The notes: generated by a model from the letters alone, not told the origin. DNA of 64,000 nt from Flavobacterium tibetense (GCF_003293845.1 NZ_QLST01000007.1:108179-172178); one strand, 5' to 3'; counted from the stretch's first letter, positions 45,311 through 54,398 are shown. Translations and numbers: made by a program.

Positions 45311-46387
45311 ATGACAAAACAAGATATCATCAATACTTTCGACCCTTCGCAACCAGGATTGGCAGAAGCAACTATTTTTGGTTTGCCATTTTCGGCAGAA
45401 CAAAGCGAAATTATTGTAATTCCAGTGCCTTGGGAAGTAACAGTAAGTTATGGTTCAGGAGCATCTAAAGGTCCTGATGCCGTTATGGAAGCTTCATTCC
45501 AAGTGGATTTACACCATCAAGAGTTTCCTGAGTTATGGAAATTAGGCATTTTCATGGATGAAGCACCAAAGAAACTAAAGAAAAATTCTAAGAAATATAA
45601 AAAACAAGCGGCACCTATTATTGAGGCATTGGAGAAAGGTAAAATCTTAGATCATCATCCTTCGATGCTTCAAGATTTGGAAAAAATCAATTATGCGTGT
45701 TCTGATATGGTGGAAGCTGTTCGTGAGCAAACGCTAAATTGGATGAACAAAGGAAAAAAAGTAGTTCTTTTAGGAGGAGATCACTCAACACCATTAGGAT
45801 ATTACCAAGCCTTAGCAACCAAATACGACAACTTCGGAATCTTGCATTTAGATGCGCACATGGATTTACGAATTGCTTATGAAGGATTCACGTATTCACA
45901 CGCTTCTATTATGTATAATGCGTTACAAATTCCGCAAATTTCTAAGATTGTACAAGTTGGAATTCGTGATTTTTGTGAGCAGGAAGTAGAAGTAGCTTTG
46001 AGAGATAGAGTTTTAGTGCACACCGATAGCGATCTAAAACAAGAAGTTTTCGAAGGCAAAACGTGGCAACAACAATGCGACCAAATCATCGCTTCGTTAC
46101 CAGAAAAGGTTTGTATTTCTTTTGATATTGACGGCATGTATCCTTGGTATTGCCCCAATACAGGAACTCCAGTTCCGGGCGGATTTTCATTTGAGCAAGC
46201 CGCGTATTTGTTCAGTCGCTTAGCAGAAACCAATAAAGAAATCATCGGATTTGATTTAGTAGAAGTAGCACCAGGCGATGACGATTGGGACGGAAACGTA
46301 GGCGCAAGAATGTTGTTTCACATGTGTGGCGCTTTTGCTAAATCTCAAAAAATGAATGTAGGGGATAAGATTCAGTTTAATAAGTAA
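45311..46387 (+). CDS. Agmatinase/arginase-family ureohydrolase
   Basis: A 358-aa enzyme of the ureohydrolase superfamily. The binuclear Mn ligands are in LLGGDHSTPLG, LHLDAHMDLR and CISFDIDGMYPWYCPNTGTPVPGG. It is longer than classical SpeB (about 300 aa), with an N-terminal region and an extra helical segment (PKKLKKNSKKYKKQA). Agmatine is the usual annotation for this flavobacterial group; arginine or another guanidino compound is possible. It is monocistronic by its own promoter. Confidence 0.85.
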   Translation: MTKQDIINTFDPSQPGLAEATIFGLPFSAEQSEIIVIPVPWEVTVSYGSGASKGPDAVMEASFQVDLHHQEFPELWKLGIFMDEAPKKLKKNSKKYKKQAAPIIEALEKGKILDHHPSMLQDLEKINYACSDMVEAVREQTLNWMNKGKKVVLLGGDHSTPLGYYQALATKYDNFGILHLDAHMDLRIAYEGFTYSHASIMYNALQIPQISKIVQVGIRDFCEQEVEVALRDRVLVHTDSDLKQEVFEGKTWQQQCDQIIASLPEKVCISFDIDGMYPWYCPNTGTPVPGGFSFEQAAYLFSRLAETNKEIIGFDLVEVAPGDDDWDGNVGARMLFHMCGAFAKSQKMNVGDKIQFNK

Positions 46388-46399
46388 AATTTAATTTAT

Positions 46400-46438
46400 C
46401 ACAATAAGAAATTGGACTTGTTTTGGTTTCTTATTGTG
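46400..46438 (+). terminator. Possible weak terminator hairpin after the ureohydrolase gene
   Basis: CACAATAAGAAA (46400-46411) pairs perfectly with TTTCTTATTGTG (46427-46438), but no T-run follows. Confidence 0.45.
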
Positions 46439-46474
46439 GTTGAATGCCTAGTATTTTGAAGATAGAAGTCACAA

Positions 46475-47005
46475 ATGATAATTGAAGCAGAATTAATAAG
46501 TCAACCATATTCAGGAGAATACTCCGAAAGAGTTTACGACAATGAAAGCGTATGGAATTCACAAAGTTGGACTTATGTTAAATTCACAGATGAAGACTGT
46601 TTTGAATGGTGTGGACAGTTTCGTGGTTCACCAAAAAAAGTTGCTATTTCTAAACCTAATAACACCATTTTGGTTTTAACTTCTGACTATTTGTTTCAAA
46701 TTGACTTACAAACTGGAAATTTGACAGATTTAGAAAATCAACCACTATATAAAAATTTGACTGTTGCACCAAATGGTGATTTTATTCTTGCAGATAACTC
46801 TAATTTTGAAAAAATTACAACATTTATAAAAGTTAAAGAACCAATTGAAAGTCCTATAGAAATGGATATGATTGAATTTCAAAAATGGAATAATACAAAA
46901 CTCGAATTTATCTGTGAAGAATTTTTAAATTGGGAGAGACATTTATCTATGATTTACGATAGTGAAACAAATAAAATAGAAATAATAGAAGATAAACAAA
47001 TCTAA
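46475..47005 (+). CDS. Hypothetical cytoplasmic protein
   Basis: A 176-aa acidic protein without signal peptide. The middle (AISKPNNTILVLTSDYLFQIDLQTGNLTDLENQPLYKNLTVAPNGDFILADN) has short WD/YVTN-like beta blades, and the N-terminus is aromatic-rich (WNSQSWTYVKFTDEDCFEWCGQFRG). Similar proteins are often lone orphans or toxin-immunity-like; nothing here decides. I do not recognise a family. It converges with the photolyase operon 21 bases downstream. Confidence 0.6.
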   Translation: MIIEAELISQPYSGEYSERVYDNESVWNSQSWTYVKFTDEDCFEWCGQFRGSPKKVAISKPNNTILVLTSDYLFQIDLQTGNLTDLENQPLYKNLTVAPNGDFILADNSNFEKITTFIKVKEPIESPIEMDMIEFQKWNNTKLEFICEEFLNWERHLSMIYDSETNKIEIIEDKQI

Positions 47006-47026
47006 TTAAATCAATCACAAACTATT

Positions 47027-48559
47027 TCACAAACTCCCCAAATCCTCCAAAATAGAAATTGCTTTTTCTTTCGTTGTAGCTAATTCTTCAGGTTTCATTT
47101 TTCTTAGTAAGGCTAACATCATGCTCATTCTTTGATTATTGGCAAAATGCTGCTTTTTCTCGTCCAAAAAATGCCAATACAAACTGTTAAACGGACAAGC
47201 TTTTTCGCCCAATTTCTCTTTTGCGTTGTAATGGCAACTACCACAATAATTACTCATTTTATTAATGTAACTTCCCGAAGAAACATAAGGTTTCGTAGCC
47301 ACAATGCCGCCATCAGCATATTGACTCATGCCTCGAGTATTTGGCATTTCTACCCATTCAATCGCATCAATGTAAACGCCTAAATACCAAGCGTCAACTT
47401 CATCAGGATGTAATTGCGCTAACAAAGAAAAATTGCCAATAACCATCAAACGTTGAATATGATGCGCATACGCTTCCGATAAACTTTGGGAAATCGAATG
47501 TTGTAGGCATTTCATCTTAGTTTTTCCGGTCCAAAAGAAATCGGGTAGTGGATTGTAGTTTTCTAAGGCGTTCATTTGGGCATAATTGGGCATTTCTTTC
47601 CAATAAATTCCTCTAACATATTCGCGCCAACCAATAATTTGTCGCACAAAACCTTCTACTTGTGCCAATTCAATCGTTTCTTGATTTTGGTAATAGTACG
47701 AAATCACTGCATCAACCACTTCTTTCGGACTAATCATTTTGGAATTCATAGCAAAAGACAAACGCGAATGAAACAGAAATTTATGTCCAGAAAACAACGA
47801 ATCTTGATACGTTCCAAAATGCGCCAACAAATGCGCACAGAAATAGTCAATCAATTGCAAACTTTCGTTTCTTGAAGTTGGCCAATTGAAATTTTCGACA
47901 TCAATACTTCCAAAAGTTTCAATGTTTTGCGCTTCAATTTCGGTAATAATTTCACTCACTTTTTTATGAAATTCCAAAGGAAACGGAATCGGAACTTCGT
48001 TTTTATATTGATTACGGTTGTTGTGATCAAAGTTCCATTTTCCGTCTAACGGTTGATCGCCGACCATCAAAACATCGTGTTTTTTTCGCATCATACGATA
48101 GAAACTTTCCATCAAAAGTTGCTTTTTGCCTTTGAAAAAATCCGCTAGTTCATTTCTAGAAGTATAAAAATGTTCAGAATCCACTATTTTTGTTGGAATA
48201 GCAAGTTTTTCACAAATGGATTTCAATTGTTCATCCAAACGATATTCATCAGGTAATTGGTATTCAAATTGCTCGATTTTATGTTCTTCAACCAAATCCA
48301 AAATTAATTGTTCCAAATTCTGAGGATTATTGGCATCCGAAATTGTATAATAAACCACTTGATGACCTCGTTTTGTCAATTCCTCTGAAAAATTTCGCAT
48401 GGAAAGAAAAAACGCCACAACTTTTTGAATATGATGTTTCACATAATCCGTTTCCTGACGCATTTCTGCCATCACATATATCACATTCGGATTGACTTCA
48501 TCAAACCAAGAATGTTCCGAATTGAGTTGGTCGCCCAAAAGTAATCGTAATATTTTCAT
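47027..48559 (-). CDS. Iron-sulfur bacterial cryptochrome / (6-4) photolyase (FeS-BCP, CryPro)
   Basis: A 510-aa flavoprotein of the cryptochrome/photolyase-related group that repairs (6-4) photoproducts or senses light. Four expected [4Fe-4S] cysteines are present: one in KMKCLQHSISQS, two in SNYCGSCHYN and one in EKACPFNSLYWHF. The N-terminal antenna domain (LRLLLGDQLNSEHSWF) and FAD region (GNFSLLAQLHPDEVDAWYLGVYIDAIEWVEMPNT) are conserved. It starts one base before the stop of the DASH-type gene upstream, and the operon also has DUF2256 and a flavin reductase. Confidence 0.92.
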   Translation of the reverse strand: MKILRLLLGDQLNSEHSWFDEVNPNVIYVMAEMRQETDYVKHHIQKVVAFFLSMRNFSEELTKRGHQVVYYTISDANNPQNLEQLILDLVEEHKIEQFEYQLPDEYRLDEQLKSICEKLAIPTKIVDSEHFYTSRNELADFFKGKKQLLMESFYRMMRKKHDVLMVGDQPLDGKWNFDHNNRNQYKNEVPIPFPLEFHKKVSEIITEIEAQNIETFGSIDVENFNWPTSRNESLQLIDYFCAHLLAHFGTYQDSLFSGHKFLFHSRLSFAMNSKMISPKEVVDAVISYYYQNQETIELAQVEGFVRQIIGWREYVRGIYWKEMPNYAQMNALENYNPLPDFFWTGKTKMKCLQHSISQSLSEAYAHHIQRLMVIGNFSLLAQLHPDEVDAWYLGVYIDAIEWVEMPNTRGMSQYADGGIVATKPYVSSGSYINKMSNYCGSCHYNAKEKLGEKACPFNSLYWHFLDEKKQHFANNQRMSMMLALLRKMKPEELATTKEKAISILEDLGSL

Positions 48560-49852
48560 TTAAAATAATTCAGGAATTAACCACATTTTTTGAAATTTTC
48601 CGTCGCCATCATACATTTCTGCTTGACGTTTGATGTTGAATTTTCTGTCTCTTGGATCGTTGCCAACACCAGCGTTGTACATCCAATTGCCGTAATTGCT
48701 GTGAACATCGTAATCAATCAACATGCTTTCAAAATAAGCAGCGCCAATACGCCAATCTTGTTCCCATTCTTTTGCCCAATAACTCGCTACATTTTGACGG
48801 CCGCGATTGCTCATCCAACCTGTTTTTTGCAGCTCAATCATGTTGGCATTTACAAAATGTTCTGGCGTGGTGCCGTTTGTCCATTGGTTGAAAGCTTTTG
48901 TATTTTGGTTCCAATCGTATTCTTTTTGTAAAATACCGTTCAACTGGAAAATTTTATTTCCGTGTTTTAGCGAAATGTATTTGAAATAGTCGCGCCAAAT
49001 CAACTCGAAAATTAACCAATACGTATCTTCGTTTTTGACTACTTTTTTCTCAAATTGTTGCACTTCCCAATAAATCATGCGCGCCGAAATACTTCCGTTT
49101 GCCAACCAAGCCGAAAGTTTTGAACTGTAGTCTTTTCCCACCAAACCATTTCGTGTTTTTTTGTAAACAGAAAGTTTTTTAGTATCCCAAAAATAGTCTT
49201 TGATTCGTTTTTTCGCTTGATTTTCGCCACCTTTAAATGGGAATGCGGTTTTGTTTGGTTGCTTAAACACATCAAATCCTAAATCTTCTAAAGTTGGAGT
49301 ATTAGTTTTTTCTTCAATTACATTAGCAATCGGTTTTGCTGAGATGGAAACGGTTGGTCGCACTCGAATTTTCTTTTCCAATTGCTTTCTGAATTCTGTA
49401 AAAACTTCTGGAATTTTCTCCCAATCTTCATACGGCACATCATCAGGATGAAATAGAAATTGGTCGTAATACGTTTTCCAATTCACCGCTGGAATCAAAT
49501 TTCGCACTTCGGTTTCAACATCAACTTCTTCTTGTGTCAATTCGTTTTGGATGTAAATCGAATTAATTTGATATTTAGCCGCTATTTCAGGAATCAATTG
49601 TTCTGGATAACCGTAATAAATTAATAATGTGATTTTTTTCTCAGCTAAATTTTCTTGTAATTCGGTTAAGGTTTCCAGAAGAAATTGAGTTCTAAATTTT
49701 TCTGTTTTCTTGAATCCATATTGTGTAGTTTCGAAATGTCTTGGATCTAGGCAATAAATTCCAATTACTTTTTCATTTTCCCTACAGGCATTGTACAACG
49801 AATGATTGTCAATCGTGCGCAAATCGTTTCTAAACCATACTAATCCATTCAT
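48560..49852 (-). CDS. DASH-family cryptochrome / deoxyribodipyrimidine photolyase
   Basis: A 430-aa flavoprotein with N-terminal photolyase motif GLVWFRNDLRTIDN, the FAD-binding RMIYWEVQQFEK and WRDYFKYISLKHGN, and the DASH-like C-terminus YGNWMYNAGVGNDPRDRKFNIKRQAEMYDGDG. CryDASH enzymes repair cyclobutane dimers, mostly in single-stranded DNA, and may signal blue light. ATG 49852 is used; an in-frame start 21 bases earlier would include residues (MRAKEKN) read from the edge of a dispersed repeat. Confidence 0.92.
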   Translation of the reverse strand: MNGLVWFRNDLRTIDNHSLYNACRENEKVIGIYCLDPRHFETTQYGFKKTEKFRTQFLLETLTELQENLAEKKITLLIYYGYPEQLIPEIAAKYQINSIYIQNELTQEEVDVETEVRNLIPAVNWKTYYDQFLFHPDDVPYEDWEKIPEVFTEFRKQLEKKIRVRPTVSISAKPIANVIEEKTNTPTLEDLGFDVFKQPNKTAFPFKGGENQAKKRIKDYFWDTKKLSVYKKTRNGLVGKDYSSKLSAWLANGSISARMIYWEVQQFEKKVVKNEDTYWLIFELIWRDYFKYISLKHGNKIFQLNGILQKEYDWNQNTKAFNQWTNGTTPEHFVNANMIELQKTGWMSNRGRQNVASYWAKEWEQDWRIGAAYFESMLIDYDVHSNYGNWMYNAGVGNDPRDRKFNIKRQAEMYDGDGKFQKMWLIPELF

Positions 49853-49861
49853 ATTCTTTTC

Positions 49862-49926
49862 TTTTGCTCGCAAAGACGCTAAGTCGCGAAGGTTTATTTT
49901 TAAACATATAAGTCACATAAGTTTTT
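49862..49926. repeat. Two dispersed repeats between cryDASH and DUF2256 genes
   Basis: TTTTGCTCGCAAAGACGC with TAAGTCGCGAAGG is a common flavobacterial repeat. It is followed by a reverse copy (49898-49926) of the ACTTATATGACTTATATG family. The rest, to 50021, holds no recognisable gene. Confidence 0.65.
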
Positions 49927-50021
49927 TTAGTGGAATAACTTTGTGAAAAAAGTTCATAAAAGATTTTAAATATTTCTCTTATTTTTCAAATCTGTGTTCC
50001 GAATATCCGAAAATCCGATAA

Positions 50022-50159
50022 TCAATTCTTATTTTTTCTGCATTTATCACTACAATACACAACTTCTTCCCAGTTTTTCTCCCATTTTTTGCGCCATGAA
50101 AACGGACGTTGACAGGTTTTACAGGTTTTTTCGGGAAGATTTACTTTTTTATGTGCCAT
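50022..50159 (-). CDS. DUF2256 protein (small Cys-rich protein of photolyase operons)
   Basis: A 45-aa [23 protein letters not shown], then [20 protein letters not shown] and RKNKN. The CxxC...CxxxC pattern and W-rich core fit DUF2256, a small zinc-ribbon-like family often encoded next to photolyase/cryptochrome genes. Its ATG overlaps the stop of the flavin-reductase gene (TAATG), so the two are coupled. It then leads into the cryptochrome genes. Easily missed because of its size. Confidence 0.85.
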   Translation of the reverse strand: MAHKKVNLPEKTCKTCQRPFSWRKKWEKNWEEVVYCSDKCRKNKN

Positions 50160-50794
50160 TATAGCATCGAAGTGGTTGGTTTATCTGGTCGCGCATAATG
50201 AAATCGGTCTGCTAATTTTGGAACGGCATAACCATCTAAACCATTAATTGCTACTACATTCCCTCTGTCTAACTGCATCCAATTATCATCATGAAATAGT
50301 TTTTTATCAGCATAAATAGTCTCAACCGAAGCGATGATGTGAATACAGTCGTTTTCTTCAATTTTGTATTCGTTCACATATTTACAAAGTAATTGCACCG
50401 GACTTCCTTTTACGAAAGGTGCTTTGTGATTATCATTAAACTCAGGTTCTAAATTGGTTTTGTCAAATTCTGAAATGTGTTCGTCATAACTTGAAGATGT
50501 ATGATGCGCATCAGCAATCATGTCTTCGGTAATGTGGTTTACAGTAAAGAATCCGGATTCTTTTATGTTTTTATAAGTGTCTCTTGGAACCGTTGTAGGT
50601 CTCAAAATGAATCCCAATAAAGGTGGTTCGCTCCCTAAATGCGTAACGCTGCTAAAAATGGCAACATTTAAAGTGCCATTTTCAGAACAAGTTCCTATTA
50701 AGTTAGCCGATTTATAACCTGTAACACAATTAACCAAGTTCAATCTAGGAACTTTCGATATTTGTGATAAATCCTCTTTAGTAATCTTTCTCAT
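50159..50794 (-). CDS. Flavin reductase-like FMN-binding protein
   Basis: A 211-aa protein of the flavin-reductase-like split-barrel family ([47 protein letters not shown], then SGFFTVNHI). It probably binds FMN and may supply reduced flavin. As first gene of the photolyase operon it could keep the FAD of the two photolyases reduced, but this is an inference from position. A promoter -7 box (TATCTTTG, minus strand, 50815-50808) is upstream. Confidence 0.87.
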   Translation of the reverse strand: MRKITKEDLSQISKVPRLNLVNCVTGYKSANLIGTCSENGTLNVAIFSSVTHLGSEPPLLGFILRPTTVPRDTYKNIKESGFFTVNHITEDMIADAHHTSSSYDEHISEFDKTNLEPEFNDNHKAPFVKGSPVQLLCKYVNEYKIEENDCIHIIASVETIYADKKLFHDDNWMQLDRGNVVAINGLDGYAVPKLADRFHYARPDKPTTSML

Positions 50795-50807
50795 AGCAAT
50801 TTTTATT

Positions 50808-50815
50808 CAAAGATA
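50808..50815 (-). promoter_or_regulatory. Promoter -7 element of the photolyase operon
   Basis: TATCTTTG on the minus strand, 13 bases before the flavin-reductase ATG. Confidence 0.65.
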
Positions 50816-50911
50816 CATTTTTGTTTAATAAAAATTAAAAACAATTAAACAAAATTTAATTTCTAAAGAGAAAAATCTAATAAAATTGAGGCTTAGAAAT
50901 TTATTATTACG

Positions 50912-50919
50912 TATTTTTG
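50912..50919 (+). promoter_or_regulatory. Promoter -7 element of kmo
   Basis: TATTTTTG, 26 bases before ATG 50946. It lies inside the longer upstream reading frame, which supports the later start. Confidence 0.65.
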
Positions 50920-50945
50920 TAGTCCAAATTTTTTATAAAATCTTC

Positions 50946-52286
50946 ATGCAAACGCCACAAAAAATTGCTGTTGTAGGTTCTGGATTAGTAGGAACTTTAT
51001 TGGCAATCTATTTAAAAAGAGCCGGACACACCGTTCATGTTTACGACAGAAGTCCTGATATAAGAACGGTTGAATTTTCGGGTCGTTCCATTAATTTGGT
51101 GATGTCAAATCGCGGTTGGAAAGCATTGGAAGATATTGGTTTGGATGATGAAATTCGAAAAATAGGAATTCCAGTTGATAAAAGAGCCATTCATTTGCAA
51201 GATGGAAAACTGAATTATCAAAATTATGGAAAAGAAGGCGAAGCAATTTTTTCTTTATCAAGAGGCATTTTGAATAGAAAGATGGTGGATTTAGCAGAAG
51301 CTAAAGGTGTAGCGTTTTTCTTCGAACGTAAAATTTGGGATGTAACCTTAGCCACCGCATCTTTGTGGGAAGGCGAAACCGAGCAAGGCGATTGGACGGA
51401 ATTAAAATACGACAAAGTTTTTGGAGCGGATGGTGCTTTTTCGAGAATAAGACACAGAATGCAACGTCAATCTATGTTTGATTATTCACAAGAATTCATG
51501 GAAATTGGTTACAAAGAATTGCATATTCCTGCGAATGCTGATAGTTCTCCAAAAATTGATATTCATTCCTTACACATTTGGCCCAGAGGAAATTTCATGT
51601 TGATGGGATTGGCTAACCTTGATAATTCGTTCACTTGTACTTTATTTATGCCAATTGAAGGTGATAATTCTTTTGAATCTTTAAAAGACGAAACTACTTT
51701 AGTTGACTTTTTTGCGAAATATTTCCCTGATACCAAAGAAGTGATTCCAGATTTAGTGCGCGATTTCTTTAAAAATCCAACAAGTTATTTGGCAATAATG
51801 AAATGTTTTCCTTGGACATTTGAAGATAAAGTCGCTTTAATTGGCGATTCAGCTCATGCGATTGTGCCTTTTTACGGTCACGGAATGAATGCCGGTTTTG
51901 AAGATATTACCATTTTAAATGAAATGATGCAACAATACGGCGACGATTGGAACCAAATTTTCAAAGCCTACGAAATATCAAGAAAACCAAATGCGGATGC
52001 TATTGCTGAACTTTCCAGAAGAAATTTTGAAGAAATGAGCAACAAAACCGCGGATGAAAAATTCTTGTTGCAAAAGAAAATCGAAAAATGGTTTTCTGAT
52101 AAACATCCTGATAAATGGATGCCACTTTATAGCAGAGTAACGTTTAGTTTACAACCGTATTCAGAAGCTATGGCAATTGGTGATTTTCAAAATGAAATCA
52201 TGCAAGAAGTTTTGAAAATGGATAATATTCAGGAAAATTGGAATTCTGAATTAGTAGAAAATAAGATTTTAGAATTATTAAAATAA
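50946..52286 (+). CDS. kmo: Kynurenine 3-monooxygenase
   Basis: A 446-aa FAD-dependent hydroxylase converting kynurenine to 3-hydroxykynurenine. The dinucleotide fold is IAVVGSGLVGTLLAIYLKRAGHTVHVYDR, followed by GRSINLVMSNRGW (a KMO hallmark), a DG motif (KVFGADGAFSRIR) and the GD motif (VALIGDSAHAIVPFYGHGMNAGFED). A C-terminal helix region is present. With kynU it would give 3-hydroxyanthranilate for NAD synthesis. ATG 50946 is chosen because the promoter lies between it and the earlier in-frame ATG. Confidence 0.93.
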   Translation: MQTPQKIAVVGSGLVGTLLAIYLKRAGHTVHVYDRSPDIRTVEFSGRSINLVMSNRGWKALEDIGLDDEIRKIGIPVDKRAIHLQDGKLNYQNYGKEGEAIFSLSRGILNRKMVDLAEAKGVAFFFERKIWDVTLATASLWEGETEQGDWTELKYDKVFGADGAFSRIRHRMQRQSMFDYSQEFMEIGYKELHIPANADSSPKIDIHSLHIWPRGNFMLMGLANLDNSFTCTLFMPIEGDNSFESLKDETTLVDFFAKYFPDTKEVIPDLVRDFFKNPTSYLAIMKCFPWTFEDKVALIGDSAHAIVPFYGHGMNAGFEDITILNEMMQQYGDDWNQIFKAYEISRKPNADAIAELSRRNFEEMSNKTADEKFLLQKKIEKWFSDKHPDKWMPLYSRVTFSLQPYSEAMAIGDFQNEIMQEVLKMDNIQENWNSELVENKILELLK

Positions 52287-52295
52287 AAAAGAGGT

Positions 52296-52664
52296 TTAAT
52301 CTTCTCTATTCACCATTTCCATACTAAAAGCTGGCGTACAAATCGCCAAATACTCACAAATTTCATCAAACGGATTGGAATATTGAACACGCGTATTTCT
52401 CTCAATTTTAATCGATTGACCTGTTTCTAAAACTACAGTTTCGCCCTCAATAATGAACTGCTTTTTTCCTTTGATGATATACGTATATTCATCAAATTTA
52501 GGTGTTTGAAAAGGTTCGCTCCAACCTGGTGGTGCAATCATATGAGCAATTGAAATCGCGGAATTATTCGTAGTTGCTAATCCGTGATGTTCTTCAATTA
52601 ATTTACCATCAGTCGTTGGAACCACAAACGGTTCTTTTTGGATAAAATATTTTTTCATTTTCAT
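52296..52664 (-). CDS. Small cupin-domain protein
   Basis: A 122-aa product from ATG 52664 (or 52658). It is a single cupin barrel: APPGWSEPFQTPKFDEYTYIIKGKKQFIIEGE, then LETGQSIKIERNTRVQYSNP. Metal ligands of the first cupin motif are only partly kept, so it may bind a small molecule rather than catalyse. A promoter box TATTTTTG (minus, 52692-52685) lies between this ATG and the earlier in-frame ATG at 52751, supporting the start. No functional partner is evident. Confidence 0.8.
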   Translation of the reverse strand: MKMKKYFIQKEPFVVPTTDGKLIEEHHGLATTNNSAISIAHMIAPPGWSEPFQTPKFDEYTYIIKGKKQFIIEGETVVLETGQSIKIERNTRVQYSNPFDEICEYLAICTPAFSMEMVNRED

Positions 52665-52740
52665 TTTTTCTTTATAAATATTTTCAAAAATAATAAATGT
52701 AAAGCATAGAAAAGAAATTCGTACAACTATTTTATCTCCC

Positions 52741-52803
52741 AACTTCATCATCCATCAGCCAACACCCAACATCTATTTTCTAACCTCTAACTTCTAACTT
52801 CTT
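52741..52803. repeat. Degenerate 7-8-base repeats before queE
   Basis: CATCATCCATCAGCCAACACCC, changing to TAACCTCTAACTTCTAACTTC: two word types also seen at aroA and rsgA. Confidence 0.6.
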
Positions 52804-52814
52804 AAATGAAATCG

Positions 52815-52822
52815 TATCTTTG
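52815..52822 (+). promoter_or_regulatory. Promoter -7 element of queE
   Basis: TATCTTTG, 19 bases before the ATG. Confidence 0.65.
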
Positions 52823-52841
52823 CTCACTATTTTATTAGAAA

Positions 52842-53474
52842 ATGTTACAGAAAGAAATACAATTGGCAGTAGAAAAAGGGGAAATGTTACCTCTAATGGA
52901 AGAATTTTACACCATTCAGGGCGAAGGTTTTCATACTGGAACCGCTGCTTATTTCATCAGAATTGGTGGTTGCGACGTAGGTTGCCACTGGTGTGATGTG
53001 AAAGAAAGTTGGAATGCGGAATTGCATCCACCAACAAAAACCGATATTATTGTTGCCAATGCCAAAAAATACGCTGATACCGTTGTAGTTACTGGTGGCG
53101 AGCCTTTAACTTGGGATATGTCGTTATTGACTTCTAAACTAAAAGAGCAAAATCTAAAAGTACATATTGAAACTTCAGGAGCTTATGAAGTTACAGGAAC
53201 TTGGGATTGGTTTTGTTTATCGCCAAAGAAAAACAAATTACCGGTTCAAAGTGCGTATAATATTGCCGATGAATTAAAAGTAATCATCTACAACAAGCAC
53301 GATTTTATTTTTGCCGAAGAACAGGCGGCTAAAGTAAATCCAAACGCCATTTTATTCCTACAACCCGAATGGAGTAAAAAAGAAGAAATGACACCGTTAA
53401 TTGTGGATTATGTAATGAACAACCCAAAGTGGCGCGTTTCTTTACAAACGCATAAATATTTGAATATTCCTTAA
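52842..53474 (+). CDS. queE: 7-carboxy-7-deazaguanine synthase
   Basis: A 210-aa radical-SAM enzyme forming the deazaguanine ring for queuosine. It has the characteristic CX3CX2C cluster motif (GGCDVGCHWCDVKESW) instead of the usual CX3CX2C spacing with longer loops, plus VVTGGEPLTWD and the SPKKNKLP substrate segment. The next gene starts 4 bases after, so a short operon is possible. Confidence 0.94.
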   Translation: MLQKEIQLAVEKGEMLPLMEEFYTIQGEGFHTGTAAYFIRIGGCDVGCHWCDVKESWNAELHPPTKTDIIVANAKKYADTVVVTGGEPLTWDMSLLTSKLKEQNLKVHIETSGAYEVTGTWDWFCLSPKKNKLPVQSAYNIADELKVIIYNKHDFIFAEEQAAKVNPNAILFLQPEWSKKEEMTPLIVDYVMNNPKWRVSLQTHKYLNIP

Positions 53475-53478
53475 ATAC

Positions 53479-53856
53479 ATGAAGAAGTTTTTACTGATAA
53501 TTGGATTTGTTTTGTTTTCTAATATAGGTTTTTCTCAAATTGGAGGAGAAGATGAAGTGTATTTAGGAGGCGATTTTATTGATGCTAAATTTCAAAATGG
53601 CGGATTAGAAAAGTTTTACGATTATATCATAAAGAATTTTGACACCAAAACTGTTGAAAAAAGCGGACAAATTATTTTTGAGTTCACAATAAATCAAAAT
53701 GGTGAAGTAAAAAACATTAAAATACTTAGAGATTTAGGGACAAACTCTGCAATGGAATTAATTCGCGTACTTCGTGAATCTCCAAAATGGCAACCTGCAT
53801 CGAGAGGAGGAAAACCAGTTAGTGTCAATTTAAAAATGCCATTGACTTTTAAGTAA
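53479..53856 (+). CDS. Exported TonB C-terminal-like protein
   Basis: A 125-aa product with signal peptide (MKKFLLIIGFVLFSNIGFSQ) and a TonB C-terminal-type domain (GQIIFEFTINQNGEVKNIKILRDLG, then RVLRESPKWQPASRGGKPVSVNLKMPLTF). There is no transmembrane anchor or Pro-rich linker, so it is not a classical energy-coupling TonB; such free domains are common in Bacteroidetes and of unknown role. Confidence 0.8.
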   Translation: MKKFLLIIGFVLFSNIGFSQIGGEDEVYLGGDFIDAKFQNGGLEKFYDYIIKNFDTKTVEKSGQIIFEFTINQNGEVKNIKILRDLGTNSAMELIRVLRESPKWQPASRGGKPVSVNLKMPLTFK

Positions 53857-53888
53857 TTTGTCTTTTTTATTTTTTTAATTAATTTTTT

Positions 53889-53896
53889 TACTTTTG
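53889..53896 (+). promoter_or_regulatory. Promoter -7 element of the DUF2059 gene
   Basis: TACTTTTG, 25 bases before the ATG. Confidence 0.6.
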
Positions 53897-53920
53897 CCAG
53901 TAACTTCTTAAAATTAAATT

Positions 53921-54322
53921 ATGAAAAAAATTATTTTCACACTTACACTTTTTGTTGCCACTAACTTTGTCATGGCTCAAGATGCATTTAAAGCTGATGT
54001 AGAAAAAGTTATTGAAATGTCTGGGGCAAACACATCAATGGACGCTGTAAAAAAACAAGTACTCGGAATGATCCCAGAAAGCAAACATGCAGAATTTTTA
54101 AAAGAATTTGATGTAGTAATCAATTCAATTAATGAAGAGCAAGTGAAGAATTTCATGGAAGTTTATACGCACGATGATATAAAAGAAATGATTAAATTTT
54201 ATAGCACGCTAACAGGTAAAAAAATCAAAGAAAAAGCTGGAATTTTAGCCGAAAAAAACATGGCAATGCAACAAACCATTGGAATGCAACTACAAGGCAT
54301 CATGATGAAATACATGCAATAA
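53921..54322 (+). CDS. DUF2059 exported protein
   Basis: A 133-aa product with a signal peptide (MKKIIFTLTLFVATNFVMAQ) and the all-helical DUF2059 domain (FMEVYTHDDIKEMIKFYSTLTGKKIKEKAG). Function of the family is unknown. It is followed by a strong bidirectional terminator. Confidence 0.83.
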   Translation: MKKIIFTLTLFVATNFVMAQDAFKADVEKVIEMSGANTSMDAVKKQVLGMIPESKHAEFLKEFDVVINSINEEQVKNFMEVYTHDDIKEMIKFYSTLTGKKIKEKAGILAEKNMAMQQTIGMQLQGIMMKYMQ

Positions 54323-54342
54323 AACTGAGTTTAGAAAAAAAT

Positions 54343-54391
54343 AAATCCCAAATTCCACATGAAAAATCAATTGGAATTTGGGATTTTTTTA
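54343..54391. terminator. Bidirectional terminator between convergent genes
   Basis: AAATCCCAAATTCCA (54343-54357) pairs perfectly with TGGAATTTGGGATTT (54372-54386), then T's. Confidence 0.92.
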
Positions 54392-54398
54392 TTGGAAT

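Noticed and set aside
46400..46438. Strong terminator after the ureohydrolase gene
   Set aside because: The stem is perfect, but the loop is 15 nt and there is no T-run, so it is listed only as weak.
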